From positions 945,266 through 1,009,265 of the forward strand of contig NC_019566.1 in assembly GCF_000319385.1 (NCBI RefSeq): a DNA stretch of 64,000 bases, read 5' to 3'. A program made the translations under genes and the position numbers. The stretch's first letter is position 1. Each line of letters starts with the position of its first letter. The notes under the pieces are model-generated. The model searched no databases. It saw only the letters and a program-made list of their open reading frames with translations, and was not told where the DNA came from. Source of the stretch: Candidatus Endolissoclinum faulkneri L2. GTDB taxonomy: Bacteria; Pseudomonadota; Alphaproteobacteria; Thalassobaculales; Thalassobaculaceae. Below, one piece after another: positions 52,169 through 63,748 of the stretch.

Positions 52169-53293
52169 ATGGCAAAGCGCGATTATTACGAAATATTGGG
52201 AGTAAGCCGAAACGCTGATAAAAATACCCTTAAAAAAGCGTATCGCAATCTTGCAATGCGCTACCATCCAGATCGCAACCAAGGAAATAGAGACGCGGAA
52301 CATAAATTTAAGGAACTTAATGAAGCTTACGACGTTCTAAAAGACGACGAAAAAAAAGCAGCATATGATCGTTTAGGACATGCAGCATTCGAGGGTGGAG
52401 GCTCAACTCCTGGCACAGGAAGTGGTGGTTTTGCTGATATTTTCGAAGAGATGTTTGGAGACTTCATGGGAGGGGGAAGTGGGCGCCGGAGTAGTAGCCC
52501 TGGACGTGGTTCAGATTTACGCTACAACATGAAGATTAGTCTAGAAGATGCATTTAACGGTAAACAGACTGAAATCCGCGTGCCAAATTTCGTTACTTGC
52601 GATATATGTGAAGGCGTAGGCGCAGAAAAGGGATCAAAGCCAGTGAATTGTCTAATCTGTGGCGGACGAGGAAAAACTAGTAATCAGCAGGGTTTCTTTA
52701 CTATTGAGCGAACCTGTGCTAGCTGTGGTGGCGCTGGAAAAGTTATTGATAATCCGTGTAAACTATGTAACGGTTCTGGTCGTCAACGCAAAGAGAAAAC
52801 CCTCTCAGTAAATATTCCAGCTGGTGTGGAAGATGGAACTCGTATTCGCCTACAAAGCGAAGGTGAAGCTGGTATGCGTGGTGCTGCCTCAGGCGATCTT
52901 TATTTGTTCTTAAATATACAACCACATCCAATTTTTCAACGTGAGGGTGCTGATATTTACTGCAGAGTACCACTAGAAATGGTTACCGCTTCTCTAGGCG
53001 GAGCGATCGAAGTACCGACAATCGATAGTAAGAGAGCTAAAGTTGCTGTACCATCTGGTACGCAAACTGGAAGACAGTTTCGTTTACGTGGCAAAGGAAT
53101 GTCAGTATTGCGTTCAGTATCGCGTGGTGATATGTATGTAGAGGTAGCGGTAGAAACTCCAGTTAATCTTACTGATAGACAGCGCGAATTATTAGAGGAA
53201 TTTAAAAAAGATAGTGGAATCGAAAAGACTAGTCCACAAAGCCATGGTTTTTTCAATAAAGTAAGAGAACTTTGGGAAGATCTACGCTATTAG
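52169..53293 (+). CDS. dnaJ: Chaperone DnaJ (Hsp40)
   Basis: Co-chaperone that delivers substrates to DnaK and stimulates its ATPase. All 374 residues are present: J domain (1-70) with RYHPDRNQ, a Gly-rich linker (about 75-125), four zinc-finger repeats [24 protein letters not shown] and CKLCNGSG (about 145-210), and the substrate-binding C-terminal domains. The ATG at 52169 is preferred over a TTG immediately before it; an AGGAG lies about 12 bases upstream. It faces dnaK across 1.46 kb of non-coding DNA, whereas the two are normally in tandem. Confidence 0.97.
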   Translation: MAKRDYYEILGVSRNADKNTLKKAYRNLAMRYHPDRNQGNRDAEHKFKELNEAYDVLKDDEKKAAYDRLGHAAFEGGGSTPGTGSGGFADIFEEMFGDFMGGGSGRRSSSPGRGSDLRYNMKISLEDAFNGKQTEIRVPNFVTCDICEGVGAEKGSKPVNCLICGGRGKTSNQQGFFTIERTCASCGGAGKVIDNPCKLCNGSGRQRKEKTLSVNIPAGVEDGTRIRLQSEGEAGMRGAASGDLYLFLNIQPHPIFQREGADIYCRVPLEMVTASLGGAIEVPTIDSKRAKVAVPSGTQTGRQFRLRGKGMSVLRSVSRGDMYVEVAVETPVNLTDRQRELLEEFKKDSGIEKTSPQSHGFFNKVRELWEDLRY

Positions 53294-54751
53294 CGTTTTC
53301 AGTAGAATTATTATCATAATGTTTTGAATTTTATTCAACATTTATTTTGTATCCTATACTTATTCTCTTACAAAAGCTTGACAAGAGAATCTTTAACAAT
53401 AATTAACTTTTTTAATGAACAAAAAAAATACTATTGATTTTTTCTCAGAAAAAATATGCATTGCATATTATAGATAAAAATATTACGGTTAATTACTTAA
53501 TTTGAATCAAAATAATCATCTATAGACGTTGCTTGACTGTGCTAATGCCTTATCCTGGGTAAGAATAATCAAGGCAATGAAAAGTTATATATACTAATGA
53601 TAAATATCTTTTAGTACTATCCCTACAGCTATAAACATTATAACATAGCAATGTTCTGTGCTTCTTTCTCCTATTAATTAATAGATCTAATAAACAAAAA
53701 GTTAATCTAGCAATTAAGAAAATTGGTTTACTATAGTATAAGTAAAAGTTTAGCATAAGAAAATAATCATTTCATAGAAAAATCATCTTAAAATAAGATA
53801 CTTAGCTAATAGAATTATTAAAATATTTTTTTGCTTATTACAAATATAATAAAGTAAAAATAACTAGAAATTCAAAATAATTAATTATTGGAAATTATAA
53901 TAAATTTTATAAAAATAAAAAAAAGCACTGGACAATAATTCTTATTTATTAATAAATCTAAAAAATTAGATAAGCTAAAATAGCTTTTTTAGTTTACTAC
54001 CTAAATCAACCTCTAAAAATTCTACAATTTATATTATAGAATAATAGGCTAAGATATTTTTAATTATTCTAAAGTATTTCTACTTAACATTACTAATAGT
54101 AACAAAAAAATATGACTACTACTAGCCTGCCCATTAATTTATCCATTCTTTAAATACTTTACTTTTACCAAGTAAAGTATTTAAAGAATAATTTATCGTA
54201 TTTAGGTAAGCATTGTACTATAACAGACTTAATAATCTGTCTTAAAAGGTTTTAAATAAAAAATATTGCTATAAAAATTATATTTTTAAACTTCCTGATT
54301 AAAACATTAATCTAAATATATTTTATAGCAGGTACATTAATAAACTTATCTAACTTTCATTACTAATGTAACATAATTAACTTTGTCTATTGAATCAATA
54401 TAAATAAAATAATTTGATCGGAACAAGGGACAATATAAGTAATCAACAATAAAGGCTCTAATAAGTCAAAACACTACTTCATTAGCTAATTGTAAATTAC
54501 ATTGCTAAAAATAATAAATAAAGTACAATAAACCACCTCCTAACAGGAAAATTTGCTCTTTTAGATAAATACTTCTTAACTATCCAAAAAGAAACCTTTT
54601 CATTTACTCTCCAGAATTAAAAACTACACTACATCCTTTTACTCTAACGGCACTACAATTCTATTAAACAACATTAATCATAGCAATCCAATTAAAAAAG
54701 TAAAAAACACACGTACCATTATCATACCATATCTGTATCCAACGATAAAGA
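53294..54751. other. Gene-free gap between convergent dnaJ and dnaK
   Basis: About 1.46 kb, very AT-rich. It holds the 20-bp hairpin at 54145-54189 and a weak 7-bp hairpin near 53367-53393, soon after the dnaJ stop. No gene remnant recognised. Confidence 0.6.
54145..54189. terminator. 20-bp perfect inverted repeat between dnaJ and dnaK
   Basis: Arms 54145-54164 and 54170-54189, loop TTACC. It lies 850 bases past dnaJ and 560 bases past dnaK, between convergent genes, so it could stop transcripts from either side; no T-run follows. Confidence 0.5.
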
Positions 54752-56731
54752 TCATGAAGACTTATTACGTTCCTGATCATTAACTTCTTCAAAGTCTGCG
54801 TCGACAACATTATTGCTGGCTTCAGAAGAGGATTTAGAATGAGCGCCAGAACCATCTGCATTAGCAGCACCGTCAGCATTATTTATGCTATCCGCCTTCG
54901 CAGCATCAGATACAGCCTGATTTTGCTGCTGCGCCTTGTACATAGCTTCACCTAACTTCATGGAAGACTGCTGTAAGGCTAGCTTCTTGGAATTAATATG
55001 ATCAATATCATCTCCTTCCACCGCAGTCTTCAGTGCAGCTATATCAGATTCAACAGATGTTTTATCCGAAGCATCAAACTTGTCGCCAAAATCAGCTATA
55101 GTCTTTTCCGTAGAGCTAATAATATTATCAGCTTGATTTTTTGCATCGATTAATTCACGGCGCTTTTTGTCTTTTGTAGCATTTGCCTCTGCATCCTTAA
55201 TCATATGATCAATATCAGTATCGGATAGACCACCAGAAGCCTGAATACGAATTTGTTGCTCTTTACCAGTAGCATTATCCTTTGCAGACACGTTAACAAT
55301 GCCATTAGCATCTATATCAAAAGTTACTTCGATTTGCGGTACTCCACGCGGGGCCGAAGGTATACCAAGCAAGTCAAATTGACCAAGCATCTTATTATCA
55401 GATGCCATCTCACGTTCGCCCTGAAAAACTCTGATAGTTACTGCAGTTTGATTGTCCTCAGCAGTTGAAAACGTTTGACTTTTTTTGGTTGGAATTGTTG
55501 TATTGCGATCGATTAATCTAGTAAAAACTCCACCTAAAGTTTCAATTCCCAACGAAAGTGGAGTCACATCAAGCAACAATACGTCTTTTACTTCACCTTT
55601 TAGGACACCTGCTTGTATCGCAGCACCTGATGCAACCACTTCATCAGGATTTACACCACGGTTTGGATCTTTCTCAAAGAAGTTTTTTACCATATCAATA
55701 ATTTTTGGCATACGAGTCATGCCACCAACCATGATCACTTCGTCTACATCACGAGCCGATAAGCTCGCATCCTTTAGAGCAGATTCACATGGTGAAATTG
55801 TGCGCTGAACCAAGTCCTCCACCACTGCTTCTAGCTTAGCACGGGTAATTTTGATATTAAGGTGCTTTGGACCTGATTGATCAGCAGTAATAAATGGTAG
55901 GTTAACTTCAGTTTGTTGCGAAGAGGATAGCTCAATCTTTGCTTTCTCAGCAGATTCCTTCAGACGTTGAAGTGCTAGACGATCGTTACGTAAATCTATG
56001 CCGTTAACTTTATTAAATTCATCAGCTAAATAGTCAATTAAGCGCTGATCAAAATCCTCACCACCTAAAAAAGTATCGCCATTAGTTGACTTAACCTCAA
56101 AAACTCCGTCTCCGATTTCTAGCACAGAGACATCAAAAGTACCACCTCCTAAGTCATAAACAACTATAGTGCCGGATGCTTTTTTATCTAAACCGTACGC
56201 AAGAGATGCGGCAGTTGGTTCATTAATAATCCGCAAGACTTCAAGACCAGCAATCTTACCTGCATCTTTAGTTGCCTGGCGTTGAGCATCACTAAAGTAA
56301 GCTGGTACAGTAATAACAGCTTGATTAACACTCTCACCTAAATAAGCCTCAGAATCATCCTTCATTTTACCAAGAATCATCGCAGAAATCTGCGCTGGAC
56401 TATATTTACTGCCAGAGATCTCGACCCAAGCATCACCGTTATCACCCACAACAACATTATAGGGAACAAGTTCATTAAATTTTTTGGACGCGACATCATC
56501 AGCGCGACGACCGAGTAAACGCTTAATCGCGAATAGCGTTTTTTCTGGATTAGTGACTGCTTGGCGCTTGGCCGCTTGGCCAATAAGCCGTTCACCATTT
56601 TCAGCAAAAGCTACCATAGAAGGTGTAGTGCGAGCACCCTCCGCATTTTCAATAACCTTAGCATTTGCTCCATCCATGACAGCTACGCACGAGTTTGTCG
56701 TGCCTAAATCTATACCAATAACCTTGCTCAT
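54752..56731 (-). CDS. dnaK: Chaperone DnaK (Hsp70)
   Basis: ATP-dependent chaperone, 659 residues, full length. ATPase domain with [16 protein letters not shown] at the start, VITVPAYF near 140, [15 protein letters not shown] near 170, [18 protein letters not shown] near 195; linker [13 protein letters not shown] near 390; substrate-binding domain, lid, and the C-terminal VVDADFEEV. The ATG at 56731 (MSKVIG) follows AGGAAGG closely and is preferred to the frame's first ATG 18 bases earlier. It is not next to grpE or dnaJ in the usual orientation. I saw no CIRCE element and no clear sigma-32 promoter upstream. Confidence 0.98.
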   Translation of the reverse strand: MSKVIGIDLGTTNSCVAVMDGANAKVIENAEGARTTPSMVAFAENGERLIGQAAKRQAVTNPEKTLFAIKRLLGRRADDVASKKFNELVPYNVVVGDNGDAWVEISGSKYSPAQISAMILGKMKDDSEAYLGESVNQAVITVPAYFSDAQRQATKDAGKIAGLEVLRIINEPTAASLAYGLDKKASGTIVVYDLGGGTFDVSVLEIGDGVFEVKSTNGDTFLGGEDFDQRLIDYLADEFNKVNGIDLRNDRLALQRLKESAEKAKIELSSSQQTEVNLPFITADQSGPKHLNIKITRAKLEAVVEDLVQRTISPCESALKDASLSARDVDEVIMVGGMTRMPKIIDMVKNFFEKDPNRGVNPDEVVASGAAIQAGVLKGEVKDVLLLDVTPLSLGIETLGGVFTRLIDRNTTIPTKKSQTFSTAEDNQTAVTIRVFQGEREMASDNKMLGQFDLLGIPSAPRGVPQIEVTFDIDANGIVNVSAKDNATGKEQQIRIQASGGLSDTDIDHMIKDAEANATKDKKRRELIDAKNQADNIISSTEKTIADFGDKFDASDKTSVESDIAALKTAVEGDDIDHINSKKLALQQSSMKLGEAMYKAQQQNQAVSDAAKADSINNADGAANADGSGAHSKSSSEASNNVVDADFEEVNDQERNKSS

Positions 56732-58172
56732 ACCTTCCTCTTTTGGCAAGCGGCAGGTGCCATTAACATCTAAAGCACCCCTAGCTCCCCCATCAGGGTT
56801 AATTTTTTATATTAATGAACGTTACATTCACAACTGAACATATTATAGTTTTTAGCATTCACTGATACAATAGTTGCCTAACAGTCATTAGCGATCTTGG
56901 TTGGTGTTTTTCATTCATCCTGTGCTTTAAAACAGCTATGATCGATGCCATAACTAACCATGATTATTATTTTGGTTATACAGTTTGTATAATACTAGCG
57001 TAGATGAATAGTCAATTTTCCCTATAGCACACAAACATTATCCACTTTCTCCAATCCAATTTTCATTGCCCACTAATAGCGAAGTGAATGTAAATAATTA
57101 CACACGCCAGCGATTAAAAATTTAAATATGGACTAGTATCAAATACTGATCTAATCGCTTAGATAATTGTTCCACCTATCTTAGTAATCAAAACAATGAA
57201 ACTTTACGCTTGCAAATCAATTAGCTATAAATCTAGTGTAAAAAATTATATTTCAATTGCAGTAATTTCAAGCAAACACTCTTACCTGTTAGCCAAATTA
57301 ACTCGGATGCAAAAGGTAGGTAAAATAATTTTATAATTTACTCGGCAAAAATTTTGTAAAAATTTTCCCGCGACCTTATTAAGACTTCGCGCTATTTAAT
57401 CAACAGCAAAGGTTAATTTTTATGCTAACTTTATTTAGGTTAATAACTAAATTAGTTATATTTGCATTATAAACTATACTTAAATAAGGTAAGTGATTTA
57501 TATTTTAAAAAAATTTGTCTCAACTAATAATTATTTAACTCATTTACTAATTTCTCACGCAAGATTTCAAGAAAAAGCACTTTTACTTATAAAGACCCAC
57601 TAAATCAATAATTGTGAACATATTAGGTATTTTTCTGTTAAAAATCAACAATGATACTAAACAAACTTCTTTCCAAAAACAAAGGTCATTCTGTTATTAA
57701 CACTGAATTGTCTTCTATACTACTAAAACTTAACCAGTCTTCAGCCGACAGCAAAATACAATTAGCAACTAACATTTATCAATAAATAGTTTAATAAAAA
57801 AATACGCGGTCAATTTACAAATGGCCACTTAATTATTTGGCTTACTGTTCCAATACTTAGAATTTTGTCAAATTTTCAAAGGAAGATAAGGTACTATAAT
57901 CTTCTAAAGTGTATAGGTGGTATTTAAGCAAAAAAAATTTAAACTGGTATATTATTAAGATAGAACATCAAATAAAATATTTATGCTACCTATATGCACA
58001 CAATAGATAAAATAAACATAAATATAACTTTTGCGGTGTAATATTTGTTTATAGTTAAACGTAGATTACTGAATAATAATAAAATTGTTAACTAGTTATC
58101 TATAATTCTGCTTGTATTATAGATAAGGGAATGACTATATTTTTATCCTGACACAGAATCGAAATAATTAAA

Positions 58173-58211
58173 TGCGAAAGATTAGTTTATTTTATAAACT
58201 AATCTTTCGCA
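58173..58211. repeat. 18-bp perfect inverted repeat
   Basis: Arms 58173-58190 and 58194-58211, loop TTT. It marks the left border of the less AT-rich part of the dnaK-dxs gap and may have terminated a lost gene. Confidence 0.85.
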
Positions 58212-59544
58212 AACTATAGCGAGCAGCATTTATCTTAGAGATCCTAGCCTACCCATATCACTATAAACCAGCATTAATTACGAGCCTTAGCAATTTCTGC
58301 AAAGGCAAGCGAAATATCAAAGCATGCTATTAATGTGATGGTTATAACTATCTTGATTACGATCCTTGTTAAGCTAACAAAGATCCCAAAAAATAACTAT
58401 ATTTTAGCTATGGACTAGAGGTTGTATAAAACAAGCAAAAATCATTACTTATTTTTTTATTTACGGCAATATCTCAATAAAATATTTCAATACTTTATTT
58501 TGTTATTGACTTTGAACTTTGATAACTCGTTTTATAAAAGTCTTTTGCATACAAAATAATAAATAATTTGTCTGAGCTCCTGACAAAAATTACGCTAGGA
58601 ACCAATATCGAGTAAATTGCTTGAAAAAAAAACAAATCTGCCATACAATCCAATAGGGTGATTGAGATACTCAACGACTTAGTCAGTAAATTAATAAAAT
58701 CAGAATATTACTTATCAATGATTACAAATTTTTCTTGATAGATTCCAGATAAAGCGGATGAAGTTGGCTTAGTAAGAGCATCAAGTTAACTACTCACTCT
58801 CCGGCTAGCATCTATAAATTAATATCAAATCACTCAATTTAACATTATATTTAGTGCTAGAAGTGATAAAGTGTGATTAATTTCGCTAATACGAAATAAG
58901 AATTACTCGCAAATTTTATTGGGTTCGTTATCCTATCCGGGGATAGGCGATTTAACTAAAAAAAATAATTTCTTCAGAATCTATTAGATTGCCGTAACCC
59001 AAAACTTAATAGCTCCGAAACTAACCCATTAAAAGTATGATCTACGGGAGAAATGACACTTAGACTATCGAGATATTCTCTGGACTAGAATATGAGCTAA
59101 TTCAAGTCTCGTCAAATTAGAGTATCAATCTTTTATCTTACCATAAAGACCAAGGATCTAAGGCTTGCCTTATCCTTAATTATATAATGATAGCTGCTTC
59201 TGCTAATTTTCAGAACGGGAAAAATCGCGAAAGCGTGCGATATACTTAAAATATACAAACTCTCCGAAACAACTTCGTCCATTATCATTATCAGGGTTAA
59301 ATCTTAACTAATCGATATCTGTTGACGAAAAGGATAGCTATATTACGCATATCCGCCAGACAATTCTCGAAGAAGGGATTAGCATACATTTTTTAAAAAG
59401 AATTAATTAGGATGGATAATCCGTATTAAAATTTGCTTTTATCTCACATAAATCAAAAGGTTGATTGTGAAAAATCAGTAAAAATATCAAATCATGCAAT
59501 ATACAAAATATATTGCCTTTTAGCAAAGTAGTCAAGTAATTAAA

Positions 59545-59691
59545 TTGACACGTCTCGAATACGATATTCTTCGTCAAATGTGTCTATTGTTATGTAAAAG
59601 TAATATCCAATCGACAGTCGGCAGAGCTCGCTTTCTCAAAGAAGACTTAATAAAATCCACCTATGTGATAAAAAAGCAAACATTTAGATAG
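59545..59691 (+). pseudogene. Possible gene remnant, 48 codons, identity uncertain
   Basis: A plus-strand frame, preceded by a stop, that begins LTRLEYDILRQ and later contains GRARFLKEDLI. The LTxxEYDIL start resembles the winged-helix domain of OmpR-type response regulators, where a segment like this is followed by a helix and VxTREELL-type residues, but the match is loose. Base composition is more gene-like than that of its surroundings. It could equally be chance. Confidence 0.2.
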
Positions 59692-60648
59692 ACTCGCTTA
59701 AATCTAAATGAGGTTTAACGCTCTCAGCATGGCTGGAAATTTTAATTTAAAATTCTCCATTATCACAGAAGAAAACTTAACAAATAGCAGCTGATGGTCA
59801 AGGTTGGATAACTTCAAAAAATCGGACATAATAAATTTATATATTTGAACAATATAAAGCGTTACGTATAAGATTTAACCTTTTTTTATTGCAATCTTAT
59901 AACGTACTTAAAAAAAATAATAATAATAAACTAAGTTTTTTTTTGTCTAAATCTTTATCATGGGATAACTAAGCTAATCATATAGATTACAAAAAATTAT
60001 TTAGCAAGAATTTTAAAATAACTTACGGGCATTAATGGATAAAAAATTTTACAGCTCAATTGTTAAAGTTGACCAATTAGATTATAATCTTAAGCAGAAT
60101 TCAATATTCCTAATTTAAAGATAACCTAGAAATATCTTGTGATAGATTTTTTTAGATTACAGTAGCGCAATTTTTATTTTAGTACATATGATTTTTCTTT
60201 ATTTTTACCTAAAAAAACAAACATGGCACGCTATATATATTTTGTAATCACTAGCTTTTAGCTTTAGGCAACAGTGAAATTTCATATTATAGACGGATTA
60301 AATAGCAAATGTTTTCATGCGCCTATAAGGCTTTTGCGTTAAAGCCTAAAAACTAGCTTAATGTATAAATTATTTGGTAAAATTAACTAGTGCACAGTTA
60401 ATTGAGATTAATTCCTCGCATATAAAAACTTTTTCATTACTATTATTGATATATTGTAGTAACTGTTTTTTTAGTGTAATTTTCCAATTACCGATCAATC
60501 CTATTTGAGTATTTATTAGTAAAAATTAAGTAAGGATGTAAAAGACATTTTGCAAAAAATATAACTAATTAAGAATATATGAAACTTAAACTAAGCTACT
60601 GTAATTTGGCTATCAAATCATGCAATGTATAGTTTTTTAATAGCCAAT

Positions 60649-62562
60649 CTAAATATTTCCTGATCTTACAGGTGCTTTTAGTGCATAAAGTGCTGTGTTC
60701 AAAATTGATTCTGCATCCAATCCAGCATCTTTGTATTGAGCAATCTGGCTGTCATGATCAATGGTCCGATCAGGTAGCACCATCAAGCGTATCACTAATC
60801 CGATATCTAATAGCCTAGCTTGAGCCAAATGATGCAGCACTTGAGTAGCAAATCCACCGATGGCATTCTCTTCCACAGTGATAAGTACTGCATGTTCTTT
60901 AGCTAGACGACTAACAAGTTCACCATCAATTGGCTTAGCGAATCTTGCATCGGCCACTGTAGTGGATATTCCGCGTGCTTGCAAAGCATCGGCTGCAGAT
61001 ACAACTTCTTGTAGTCTAGTACCAAGAGATAATATCGCGACAGTTGTCCCTTCACGTATAATTCTACCCTTACCAATCTGCAGTACAGATCCAATCTCCG
61101 GTAACTCTACTCCAACACTTTCTCCGCGAGGATAGCGTACAGCTGAAGGACCATCATCAATTGCAACAGCAGTAGTAATCATGTGCTTCAATTCTGCCTC
61201 GTCAGATGGTGCCATAATAATAAAATTTGGTAAACAACCAAGATAAGTTAAGTCAAAGGCCCCAGCATGAGGAGGGCCATCTGCACCAACTAATCCAGCA
61301 CGATCGATAGCAAAGCGTACTGGTAAATCATGCAACATCACATCATGAACCACCTGATCGTAACCACGTTGCAAAAAGGTTGAATAAATTGCTGCGAATG
61401 GCTTCATTCCCTCACATGCCATGCCAGCAGCGAATGTGACTGCGTGCTGTTCAGCGATACCAACATCAAAACTACGTTTTGGAAAACGTTCAGCAAATTT
61501 GTTAAGTCCTGTACCAGATGGCATAGCGGCAGTAATTGCGACAATACGGTCATCTACTTCAGCTGCTTGAATTAAACTCTCAGCAAAAACGTTAGTATAA
61601 CTCGGAGCATTCAATTTTGGCTTAACCTGTTTGCCAGTAATCGGATTAAATTTAGCAACTGCATGATATTTTTCAGCATTGTTCTTAGCAAACGGATGTC
61701 CTCGGCCTTTTTCAGTAACTATGTGTAAGAGCACAGGTCCATGCTTGCTACCCTTTAGTTTTTTTAAAATTAGAACAAGATGGTCGATATTATGCCCATC
61801 AACCGGGCCAATATAGAAAAAACCCATTTTCTCAAAAAGAGTGTTCCCCCTAAGTATATCCCGGGCAAATTTTTTCGCTTGCCGAGTAACTAAGTCCAGA
61901 GATCTCGGAAAGTGTTGAGTAAGTTGTTTTTTGAGTTCATGTAAAGAAGAGAAAGAACGCGAAGATACTATCCGAGATAAATAAGCACTCATTGCACCAA
62001 CAGGCTGGGAAATCGACATTTTATTGTCGTTCAAAATTACTAAAATGCTACTGGCAGATGCCCCAGCATTATTTATAGCCTCATAAGCCATACCAGCACT
62101 CATTGCGCCATCACCAATCACCGAAACCACATCAAAATCCTTGCCCAATAGATCACGCGCCGCAATCATACCAAGGCCGGAGGAAATAGAAGTTGAACTA
62201 TGCCCAGCACCAAAAGAGTCATATTTGCTCTCGGAGCGCTTGGTAAAGCCTGACAGCCCCCCTCCTTGACGCAGTGTACGGATGCGGTCGCGCCGACCAG
62301 TTAATATTTTATGCGGATAAGCTTGATGCCCAACATCCAAAATCACTTTGTCGTACGGTGTATCAAACACATGATGCAAAGCTACTGTTAACTCAACTAT
62401 ACCAAGACTGGCACCTAAATGCCCGCCAGTAATTGATACCGCTGAAATTGTCTCAGCACGCAGCTCATCGGCCACTTGACGTAATTGGCTAACGCTCAAC
62501 TCCTTCAAATCATCAGGAGTAGAGATTACATCCAGGAGCGGAGTATCTGGCCGATAGCTCAT
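60649..62562 (-). CDS. dxs: 1-deoxy-D-xylulose-5-phosphate synthase
   Basis: Thiamine-diphosphate enzyme that condenses pyruvate and glyceraldehyde 3-phosphate, the entry to the non-mevalonate isoprenoid pathway. The 637 residues carry [15 protein letters not shown] near 80, the ThDP motif [18 protein letters not shown] near 150, [12 protein letters not shown] near 245, [12 protein letters not shown] near 365 and [18 protein letters not shown] near 420. It follows ispA by 24 bases, in the conserved xseB-ispA-dxs order. The usual next gene, tlyA, is not found. Confidence 0.98.
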   Translation of the reverse strand: MSYRPDTPLLDVISTPDDLKELSVSQLRQVADELRAETISAVSITGGHLGASLGIVELTVALHHVFDTPYDKVILDVGHQAYPHKILTGRRDRIRTLRQGGGLSGFTKRSESKYDSFGAGHSSTSISSGLGMIAARDLLGKDFDVVSVIGDGAMSAGMAYEAINNAGASASSILVILNDNKMSISQPVGAMSAYLSRIVSSRSFSSLHELKKQLTQHFPRSLDLVTRQAKKFARDILRGNTLFEKMGFFYIGPVDGHNIDHLVLILKKLKGSKHGPVLLHIVTEKGRGHPFAKNNAEKYHAVAKFNPITGKQVKPKLNAPSYTNVFAESLIQAAEVDDRIVAITAAMPSGTGLNKFAERFPKRSFDVGIAEQHAVTFAAGMACEGMKPFAAIYSTFLQRGYDQVVHDVMLHDLPVRFAIDRAGLVGADGPPHAGAFDLTYLGCLPNFIIMAPSDEAELKHMITTAVAIDDGPSAVRYPRGESVGVELPEIGSVLQIGKGRIIREGTTVAILSLGTRLQEVVSAADALQARGISTTVADARFAKPIDGELVSRLAKEHAVLITVEENAIGGFATQVLHHLAQARLLDIGLVIRLMVLPDRTIDHDSQIAQYKDAGLDAESILNTALYALKAPVRSGNI

Positions 62563-62586
62563 AATTTATTAACCATACCAAGTCCG

Positions 62587-63480
62587 TCAGTTAATGCTAT
62601 TTGTAAAATAGTGAGCGGCCTCACGTAGCGGATCAGCTACTTCATCGAATACTTCGAGCTGAGTGATAGCATTATCAACTAACAAACTAACATGAGCTCG
62701 CGTCCTCTCCACTCCTAAAACTGAAACGAAAGTTGCCTTGCCGTCTACAACATTTTGTCCAACTGAATTACAAAGTTTTTTCCGATCGCCTTCCACGTCC
62801 AGTAAATCATCAGCAATCTGAAAAGCTAAACCAAAGTCCTGCGCAAAATTATGTAATGCCATATAAGATCTATGAGAACCTTTACCCAAAATAGATCCAG
62901 CAACTGAAGAAAATGCAAACATTTTACTAGTTTTTAAGTGCTGTAAGCGAGTAATTTTGCTAATGTTTAACTCACCCGTACGCTCAGCAAGCAAGTCAAT
63001 CATTTGACCACCGCACATACCATTTACACCAGCTGCTTGAGACAATCCTCGCACCAGTTCTACTCGTACAGCAGGATCAACATGAGTCTCCGGTGCGGTA
63101 AGAACCTCAAAAGCTAGAGCCTGAAGCGCATCACCAGCCAGAATGGCCGTTGCTTCATCGAATTGCCTGTGGCAACTTGGCTTGCCTCGTCGAATATCAG
63201 CATTATCCATCGCTGGTAAATCATCATGAATTAAAGAATAGGTGTGCATAAATTCTACAGCAGCTGCAACTCGAGCTGCACAACGCTGATCAACACTAAA
63301 TAGTGCTGAAGAATGAGTTACAAGAAACGGTCGCAGCCTTTTGCCCCCTGTCGTATAGGAGTAACGCATTGCTTCAAAAAGCCGCATCTCAGTATCTTTG
63401 GTTTGCGATAGCAGTATTACATCCATAATTTCATCAACGACGGTAGTACACTCCGCTAGCAACGTTGGCAGATCAGACAT
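62587..63480 (-). CDS. ispA: Geranyl/farnesyl diphosphate synthase
   Basis: Chain-elongating prenyltransferase supplying farnesyl diphosphate for undecaprenyl phosphate and quinones. The 297-residue protein has the first aspartate motif DDLPAMD in LIHDDLPAMDNADIRRG near 84-90, GGKRLRP near 46, and the second motif DDLLD near 225. An AGGAG site lies seven bases before the ATG at 63480. It starts 22 bases after xseB. Geranylgeranyl synthase is the main alternative, but length and context fit IspA. Confidence 0.95.
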   Translation of the reverse strand: MSDLPTLLAECTTVVDEIMDVILLSQTKDTEMRLFEAMRYSYTTGGKRLRPFLVTHSSALFSVDQRCAARVAAAVEFMHTYSLIHDDLPAMDNADIRRGKPSCHRQFDEATAILAGDALQALAFEVLTAPETHVDPAVRVELVRGLSQAAGVNGMCGGQMIDLLAERTGELNISKITRLQHLKTSKMFAFSSVAGSILGKGSHRSYMALHNFAQDFGLAFQIADDLLDVEGDRKKLCNSVGQNVVDGKATFVSVLGVERTRAHVSLLVDNAITQLEVFDEVADPLREAAHYFTNSIN

Positions 63481-63502
63481 TCAGTTTCTCCTAATGACAT
63501 TT

Positions 63503-63748
63503 TTAATCTTTATTACCAGAATGCTGAATGCTTTCATTAAGACTAACATGCTTAGCCTGAAACAAGGCCTTCTTTAATTCATTTTGGCAATATTTTTTTA
63601 AAGCAATGCCACGATCGTAAGCGGCAATAGTATCATGCAACGAAGACTCACCTTGCTGCAAATTATCAACGATTACTTCAAGCTCGCACAAAGCCTTTTC
63701 GAAGGTTATAGTATCAATAGGTTCCGCTGGATGGGGTAAATTGTACAT
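63503..63748 (-). CDS. xseB: Exodeoxyribonuclease VII small subunit
   Basis: Small subunit that binds many times along the large XseA subunit in an enzyme degrading single-stranded DNA. The 81 residues match the family: FEKALCELEVIVDNLQQGES, then SLHDTIAAYDRGIALKKYCQ, all helical. Head of xseB-ispA-dxs, the usual order in proteobacteria. The 252 bases to the right edge contain no further recognisable gene. Confidence 0.94.
   Translation of the reverse strand: MYNLPHPAEPIDTITFEKALCELEVIVDNLQQGESSLHDTIAAYDRGIALKKYCQNELKKALFQAKHVSLNESIQHSGNKD

Larger units (their letters stand above)
56732..60648. other. Largest gene-free gap (3.9 kb), with possible gene remnants
   Basis: The longest gap of the window, between dnaK and the end of dxs. 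From about 58200 to 59850 the DNA is less AT-rich than typical gap DNA and has scattered protein-like open stretches: 46 codons at 58278-58415 (plus; helix-like ISAKASEISKHAIN then a hydrophobic span) and 48 codons at 59545-59691. It also contains the 18-bp hairpin at 58173-58211 and an 11-bp one (58096-58106 with 58116-58126). The flanks (56850-58100, 59900-60640) are AT-rich and empty. Confidence 0.5.

Noticed and set aside
51987-52169. A 60-codon frame just before dnaJ
   Set aside because: AT-rich chance frame with no motif; its end overlaps the dnaJ start region.
56732-56900. CIRCE element or sigma-32 promoter upstream of dnaK
   Set aside because: No TTAGCACTC/GAGTGCTAA pair is present and no good heat-shock boxes are in the right orientation.
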